Shown one piece after another: positions 1-19,872 of a stretch of DNA of 19,872 nt; the first letter of the stretch is position 1, and every line of letters begins with the position of its first letter. The stretch covers positions 222,260 through 242,131 of the forward strand of contig NW_019091502.1 of assembly GCF_001949145.1 (NCBI RefSeq), given 5' to 3'. The notes under the pieces were generated by a model. It ran no database searches. It was not told where the DNA came from and saw only the letters and a list, made by a program, of their open reading frames with translations. The stretch comes from Acanthaster planci. Lineage: Eukaryota > Echinodermata > Asteroidea > Valvatida > Acanthasteridae. The position numbers and the translations under genes were made by a program.

Positions 1-240
1 TAGGGATGGGGTAGATGAGTTTGGTTGGATGTGAGGTGGACGGAGGGGCTGGAATGGGCTGTGGGGTTGTTGATGGATGTGCAAGGTTTGACCGTGGAAG
101 GAATTGAGTGGCATGGGTTTAGTGAAACAACAGCTGGGAAAATAATTTCAACTGGACATCTGTTTATTCCAGGACTCTCTGATCTTAGATCATTTCCACT
201 ACTGCTTTCCTATCTCACACTCTGCTGTTTCCAAACTCAC

Positions 241-14795
<14,555 letters not shown>

Positions 14796-14831
14796 ATCTG
14801 ACGGTCAATGAGATGAGCAGCTCTGGATGCC

Positions 14832-14851
14832 TGACCTTTGGCCTTTGACCC
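14832..14851 (-). promoter_or_regulatory. Triple DR1-type nuclear-receptor half-site array upstream of PHTF ATG
   Basis: On the minus strand three half-sites occur with 1-base spacing: GGGTCA-A-AGGCCA-A-AGGTCA. The array ends 37 bases before the PHTF start codon. The DR1 layout is the known binding form for RXR heterodimers, HNF4 and COUP-TF. Binding here is inferred from sequence only. Confidence 0.4.
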
Positions 14852-15373
14852 GTATCACCATATCACTGCTTTGGAAACTGCAGTGCAGTGTGTTAAGGAA
14901 GTGTGGTATCCATTCCGAAAACTTCTTTCATACTTCAGAATTGGTGATATCCAAGCCTTTTGTAGGTTTTCTTACTGTACACTTTGAGCACCAAGAAAAA
15001 AGAGAAGAGTTTCTTTCTGAATTTTGACAGTCAGATCCTGATTATGACCAACAGAACACCAACATATAACCAAAATTAATGGGCCCGTCTTGTTCCATGG
15101 TTTACTAAAACTCAACCATTGTTCACATATACATGTACATTGTACATCTCCACAATAACATTTGAGAAAGAGTTTGCTTCAATAACCCTACTAGAATTGG
15201 TCAGGAACACCAAACTCTTTGAAAATTACGATCCAGTTAATGTTCAGAATTACATAAATGCTTGGCACAATCTGTCATTTCTAGATTTGTTTCAGTGAAA
15301 CCAGTGAAAAACTGTGCAGAAAGTTGGCCTACCCATAAACACTTTCAGTTACCATACATGTCATGCATGTGCA

Positions 15374-15453
15374 TAGCCCCACTAGTGTGGCACGAACTCT
15401 CACTCCCGATCCATCCTTCGGGAGTGAGAGTCCGTGCCACACTAGTGGGGCTA
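15374..15453. repeat. Long near-perfect hairpin (36-bp arms, 8-base loop)
   Basis: Arms 15374-15409 and 15418-15453 are complementary at 35 of 36 positions, with loop tccatcct. The left arm begins tagccccactagtgtggcac. It lies in the PHTF-TMEM60 intergenic or leader region. It may be a foldback element or a hairpin RNA source. Confidence 0.85.
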
Positions 15454-15540
15454 GCATGTACAGTGCCAAGAACATCTAACTTTCTTCGACAGTGCTGCAT
15501 CGTGCATGAAAATGTCTTGATAAAAGTCTTTTATTATATT

Positions 15541-15560
15541 AAGTATTATTATTATTATTA
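15541..15560 (+). repeat. ATT trinucleotide microsatellite
   Basis: An uninterrupted (att) run of about six units, ordinary simple sequence. Confidence 0.8.
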
Positions 15561-15787
15561 CAGGGCATAGGCCTAAATTCTGAACACAACTGGATGGGCC
15601 TTCGCATGCTACATTCCATTATTATTTTCGAAGATTTTGCCTTTCCAAACTAATTTTGGTAAGGGTGTTAAAGTAAAATCTTTGCCTGCGAAAACTGCAA
15701 CTAGGCCCCCAAACTTCCTATACAAATTACGACTTTGCGAGTACGCGCTGCTATATCTTATTCTTGTGCTTCTTTTACTGTGTTGCG

Positions 15788-15848
15788 GTGGGGTCCGACG
15801 TCCGCTCCTCTCCCATTAAGAAAGACAGGAGCGGACGTCGGACCCCAC
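15788..15848. repeat. Perfect 22-bp inverted repeat with 17-base loop
   Basis: Arms 15788-15809 and 15827-15848 are exactly complementary (gtggggtccgacgtccgctc...). The arms are much GC-richer than their surroundings and contain CpG-bearing gacgtc. It lies 335 bases from the previous hairpin but is unrelated in sequence. Confidence 0.85.
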
Positions 15849-16384
15849 AGTTCTGGGGGTAGTGTTGCGGTACAACCAACGGAACGGGGACATCAACCTT
15901 GTCAACAAGATTCTAGTCATCAGTCGTATGGCATACGGGCTGCCTAGTTCTCTTGGCCTATGCCAGTTCGGCCCAGGACCGGCAAAATAGGGTAAATCAC
16001 TTACTTTTCCCCGACAAAGCTCAGCAAGTAAAGACCGGCAAAATCTGATATCATTGAAAAATTATCTTTCAGCTTCAGTCGTTGTGTGAACGTTCAAGAC
16101 ATGACAAATTCTGGATGTGATGACCTGCAAAATTTAAAGCTGAATCCATGCAAAAAATTATAGACATGACCCTACGACCTATTTCATGGAATGGTCGATA
16201 TAAACAGGGTCCAAAAGTGTAGGATTATGAAAAAGAATATTAATTTTTGGCGGATCTGATGATGAATGAAGATGTCTCAATATGAGTGGAGACAGATACA
16301 TCTGTTAGAGGAAATGAGGGTCTTTGATTCATTTAAAAGAGGACTTTACGTAGTGAACTTGTGATAACAAAGTTATTTGCTGCA

Positions 16385-16400
16385 CACACTATCATTGCAG
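16385..16400 (+). other. Probable splice acceptor upstream of TMEM60 coding exon
   Basis: The sequence cacactatcattgcag just before 16401 is a good 3' splice site 16 bases ahead of the first ATG. It suggests a non-coding first exon farther upstream, toward the shared PHTF/TMEM60 leader region. That first exon could not be located. Confidence 0.45.
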
Positions 16401-16416
16401 ATTCCCATCAGCTATA

Positions 16417-16848
16417 ATGGACTGTTCCGTCTCAACCATAACATCTCTGTCAAAGATGGCGCTACTACAACGAGCAATTTTAGCCTACGTTTGCGTCCTG
16501 GCTTTCCTGATTTTGGTCGCAGTTCGGCTGGATCAGAGACTGGAGTGGAATTGGTTCCTGGTTTTCATCCCCCTGTGGCTGTTTGACTTCGTCGTGCTGG
16601 TCCTGCTAGTCATTAAAATGATCAGCCATTGCCGGTTTGGCTATGACCAGAGCGACATGTCGTTGTCCATGATCAACAAAGTGTGGTTCGTCGGCGTGAC
16701 AGTGCTGACGTTGACCTTCCAGATAATGCTGTGCGTCCGGCTACAGTACGCAGCAGATATGGCCTTCTTTTGGGTTTTCATTCCTCTGTGGTTAATATTA
16801 GCCCTGTCCGCTGTAAGACTGTTCCCGTGGAGCCCCAAGTTCAGATAA
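16417..16848 (+). CDS. TMEM60: TMEM60 orthologue, four-helix membrane protein
   Basis: A single-exon reading frame of 143 codons. A second in-frame ATG at 16456 gives 130 residues, close to the vertebrate length (about 133) and starting MALLQRAIL, which aligns with the vertebrate MSLAQRVLL; it is the likelier start. Both ATGs have A at -3 and G at +4. Matching blocks are LEWNWFLVFIPLWLFDFVVL, VLLVIKM and FFWVFIPLWLILAL. Four hydrophobic helices separated by short charged loops cover most of the protein. Its molecular function is unknown. It lies head-to-head with PHTF. As I recall vertebrate TMEM60 also has its coding region in one exon. Confidence 0.93.
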   Translation: MDCSVSTITSLSKMALLQRAILAYVCVLAFLILVAVRLDQRLEWNWFLVFIPLWLFDFVVLVLLVIKMISHCRFGYDQSDMSLSMINKVWFVGVTVLTLTFQIMLCVRLQYAADMAFFWVFIPLWLILALSAVRLFPWSPKFR

Positions 16849-19252
16849 CTGTAAAGGAATAGATGCAAACCATCTCCGACATTTATGATGCAGACCTACT
16901 TCACAAGTTTGTCACACAACTGTCACATGTCCATTTCGTGCACAGGGCGAGGCAGAACTCCCTGAAGTCATGGGTCAACGTGGTCAACCTATTGTATGAC
17001 AATGCCGGTTAGCTGCAAGCCTGGAACCTAATGGAGATAGTTTACTTGTGCAGCAAACACTGATCTGAAAGTTATGCATCAAATCATGTGACAATCAACA
17101 GCACTGAGTATTGTCGTTCCAGTGTTCACTGTTTACTATACTGACATATTACTGGTGTCAGGTTATTCTTGGTGCTTAGCTCAACTAGTGATACTGATCA
17201 TGCCAGTGGGCAAAAATGGTAGTTAACCTGTCTGCATCCTGATGATGCGAACAACTTGGCTTAGGTCACCAGCTGACTATATGTAGTGTGTAATATCAAT
17301 ATCCGGTCATGCCAGTAGCCAAACAGATCGTGTGCGGAATTGCCAAGGCAGCTGCTCAAGTTTGCTCTTTTGATAAGCGTCACCAGCAAGTTGTGCTGCA
17401 ACCTGGAGATGACTTAATAAATGCATCATTGAACAGTTACCATGACAACAGATGGAAGAAGACCCTACATGTAGATTTAATGCCGACTTTAACAAGTCCG
17501 ATCTTGAGCCCTTCATCTTTTGTGGATGGATGCAACAATATTTTGATAGTTCACTAAAAAAAAGCCAAAAGGACTTTAAGTTCAGCTGTTGGCAATTTTT
17601 TTTTCACTTTTTTAGTTCAGATACATTTACATGATTGAATGGAAAAATTTTTTTCTTCAAAAAAAATTCAAGTCTGTGAACTGAGAACAAGTAGGGTGAT
17701 GTGAATATGTGCATCTCATGTGGTTCATTTGGTAAAAAGAGAGTAAGAAAACACCAGAGTCATTAGTGAGCAATCGCAGCTAATTGTAGGATTTGATTGA
17801 GTAGACATGATTTATTTTATTGCATCTCTTCATATCGGGGGAGAAAATGCCAAATACATTTGTTAAATGCAGCAGCCCACAATGTAAAGAAATGTGATAT
17901 TTGTACAGCAACTCCTGATGTATATAACTTATATGAATTATTATTATGGAACATTTCTTTTGAGATGTAATAAAAATACAATTAGAAGCTTGTGAAATCA
18001 TTACAGCTGTCAAGGTATAAAATATTTTAACCCTAACCCTCCTCAATCCTTCACCTGTTGGAGGACTGAGGAGTGTTAGGGTTAAACATTGAATCTGCAA
18101 CATTTATTTAATTTGAATTGATATCTTACTCTGAATATGGTGTTGAAAATGTCAGACAACTTTGTGAATGAGGCTACAAGTTTATGAAAAAGTCAAAGAC
18201 TCTACATGTTTTGTACGGTACACAAAAATCGTCACCGTTTTCATTTCGAAAGACAAAAGTCTCACTGGGGAATAAAACTTAGGTTCCAAGAAAATCATAT
18301 TTGAAGTTGGTCTTGTTCACACACTTATTTCCCCAGTATAGCACTCCTTTGACATAATGCTACTTCATGAAAAGGGGATTTGGAATGCCTATACCTATGG
18401 ATGAAATACAGGTGTATTTGTCTCTGAGAAAATGACAGATATGGTTTAGTTGAACTTTGCCCTACAAAGATCGTTGTTTGGCTACATTCCGTAGATTTGG
18501 TTAAAGATGATCACACCAAGTTCTAGGCATCATACAGCCTAGTTGATTTCCCCCAAAACAGAAATTGGAAAAATAAATCTTGATTTGAGGCCATCGTTTT
18601 CCTTCTTGAAAACAGTGAAGAAATGGTTCCGTCATATCAGGTTCAGCATTGGTTATTAAAGAGCACTTTATCACAGAGAACTCAACAAATGACTTTCCAA
18701 AGCCAGGTAAATCGTTGCTACAATACATTAAGAAACAAATCATTTCATTTCCCTGATCTATTTCAACCATTTCTGGAGCTGAGAGGAAACACACTGTAGG
18801 TGTAAAAGGGAAAACCAAAAAAAATATACAAATTCATTTCTAAAAATAGTACAGATACCAGTAAACATTTTGTCTAAGATGTGTGACATAGCCACTTAAC
18901 TTACAGAAAACTATCACCTCCCTGACATGACTATGCTATTACAGTAAGGTCACCAGTTAAACTGTTAAATAAATGTACAGATTTTCATTCAATGTTAACA
19001 TATCTAAAATAGAATCAAATGATGTTCACATTACACATAATAAGAGAATCACACAAGTTGTTTCATCACTGAAGTGTCTTGGGAAAATCTCAGATGGGAC
19101 CTGCAAGTTGAACAGTACAGATTATCATCAGGGCTCCCAGATGACTATATTCTCAAACTGAAGAATCTTGCGTTGTGGGGCGGTGGTATACGCCTCGAGC
19201 AGAAGCACCCCTTCATGGGTTGAAAAGAGCCACGCTAGTGGGAAATGTTAAT
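16849..19252. other. TMEM60 3' UTR and convergent intergenic region
   Basis: 2.4 kb. Candidate plus-strand AATAAA hexamers occur at 17416 and 17969. The third hairpin is here. A minus-strand open stretch of about 290 bp (18793-18501) behind a good acceptor has no recognisable product and cannot join the 19846 donor in phase. Confidence 0.6.
18026..18086. repeat. 28-bp imperfect hairpin with telomere-like TTAACCCTAACC arm
   Basis: Arms 18026-18053 and 18059-18086 pair with two mismatches and one G-T. The outer part reads tttaaccctaac. It lies downstream of TMEM60, possibly within its 3' UTR. Confidence 0.75.
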
Positions 19253-19258
19253 TTTATT
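19253..19258 (-). promoter_or_regulatory. Polyadenylation signal AATAAA for the third gene
   Basis: The minus-strand hexamer AATAAA lies 16 bases 3' of the TAG stop. This would give an unusually short 3' UTR, so use of more distal signals is possible. Confidence 0.4.
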
Positions 19259-19274
19259 GGTAGCGATGCATTTC

Positions 19275-19368
19275 CTAGTCGTTCATGAACCAGAGAAGTT
19301 CAGTTCCAATCGAAGGAGCCTCCGTTGCTGAGAAAAATTGTGCCCTGTCTTGGTCCAGCTCAAAGACA
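19275..19368 (-). CDS. Last coding exon of a third gene, RSBN1-family candidate by synteny
   Basis: Acceptor gtgatttccag precedes 19368. The exon starts with one base completing a codon, then reads VFELDQDRAQFFSATEAPSI and GTELLWFMND, then TAG at 19277-19275. Joined to the partial exon at 19846-19872 it gives ...AIDITSVFELDQDRAQFF... with agreeing phase. The composition is protein-like (balanced, acidic, with FF and LLWF). I did not recognise the family from these residues. The RSBN1 suggestion rests on human gene order: RSBN1L converges on TMEM60 beside PHTF2, and RSBN1 is next to PHTF1. An AATAAA lies 16 bases past the stop. Confidence 0.6.
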
Positions 19369-19845
19369 CTGGAAATCACATATATGTAAGTTCAGGCTTT
19401 CAACACTGACCAAGTCTAAGCAAGACCTTCCATATCCATGACTGCCAACCCGAATTCATTGTCCTACAAGAATCTCACATATCCCTTTATGGTTGAGGCA
19501 CTGCATCAGAGGCGTACAGAAATCACCTGATTTTGAAATTTGCAGAATCATCACTTGAATCTGACACTGCCAAGTGCCAACTCTTGCTACATTATTATTC
19601 AGAAAATCTTAATTAAGAAACACACAGCAACTATAAAATCTGAGAATAAGAATTCAAAGACACGAAGACTTTTACTCTGAAAGGCATTCATGGATTTCAG
19701 TGTTTGTCGTTCTACATTTGGGCATGTGAATGGAGAATACTTTGTACCCACAAGAAATTTCACAAATAATAGTCTTTGTACTAATGTGTCATAAGAGAAA
19801 ATATCACATTTTAATAAATAAAATATGGCATTTTTCAATACCTAC

Positions 19846-19872
19846 CTTGTTATATCGATGGCACTTGAAGAA
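19846..19872 (-). CDS. Partial penultimate exon of the third gene (runs off the right edge)
   Basis: A consensus donor ACAAG|gtaggt ends the exon at 19846. In the frame that fits the next exon it reads SSAIDIT plus two bases (AG) of the split Ser. The other open frame (FFKCHRYNK) would put the next exon out of register. The intron to the last exon is 477 bp. Confidence 0.55.

Larger units (their letters stand above)
14796..16400. promoter_or_regulatory. Shared upstream region between PHTF and TMEM60
   Basis: 1.6 kb between the two divergent genes. It contains PHTF 5' leader sequence, the DR1-like array, both strong hairpins and the ATT microsatellite. No TATA box or CpG island is obvious, and the transcription starts were not located. 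Confidence 0.5.

Noticed and set aside
17309-17557. Plus-strand 82-codon open frame downstream of TMEM60
   Set aside because: No match, no supporting splice sites, and it overlaps other chance frames; likely TMEM60 3' UTR.
18501-18818. Minus-strand open frame of 105 codons behind a strong acceptor (ttttacacctacag), considered as the last exon of the right-edge gene
   Set aside because: The frame needs a phase-1 donor, but the 19846 donor read that way contains a stop. In the compatible phase it stops after ten codons. No family resemblance; likely chance in A/T-rich DNA.
19599-19838. Minus-strand 79-codon open frame near the right edge
   Set aside because: It lies inside the intron defined by the 19845 donor and 19369 acceptor and has no recognisable content.

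Overview
The window is animal nuclear DNA: intron-rich genes with GT-AG splice sites, tRNA-derived SINE-like pieces, minisatellites and foldback elements, and no bacterial gene organisation. The protein matches and repeat style best fit a non-vertebrate deuterostome with a compact genome, such as an amphioxus. The species cannot be fixed from the sequence alone.

Positions 14795 down to 241, minus strand, hold one nearly complete gene: the orthologue of PHTF1/PHTF2, named 'putative homeodomain transcription factor' but actually a multi-pass membrane protein. Sixteen coding exons can be chained, with matching reading phases at all 15 junctions, into 855 codons. The N-terminal block (about 1-175) and the C-terminal block (about 537-855) align with the vertebrate proteins. 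The middle (about 176-536, exons 7-9) is a long hydrophilic, Ser- and acid-rich region. The last few codons are probably beyond the left edge.

Positions 14796-16400 are the leader region between two divergent genes. It holds a triple direct repeat resembling nuclear-receptor DR1 half-sites just upstream of the PHTF ATG, and two near-perfect long hairpins. Positions 16417-16848, plus strand, encode a four-helix membrane protein that is the orthologue of TMEM60. As I recall, PHTF2 and TMEM60 are also head-to-head neighbours in human, so this pair looks like an ancient divergent gene pair.

Positions 16849-19274 are mostly non-coding (TMEM60 3' UTR and intergenic) with a third hairpin. The right edge (19872 down to 19275, minus strand) carries the last two coding exons of a third gene, convergent with TMEM60. 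They were found by splice-site and phase matching and are too short to stand out as ORFs. By human synteny (RSBN1L-TMEM60-PHTF2, and RSBN1-PHTF1) the best candidate is an RSBN1-family gene, but its 38 visible residues were not matched directly.

The PHTF introns hold most of the repeats: three tRNA-derived elements, a 398-bp element with terminal inverted repeats lying inside a 'gtactttag' minisatellite, a second minisatellite of about 43-bp period, and homopolymer tracts.
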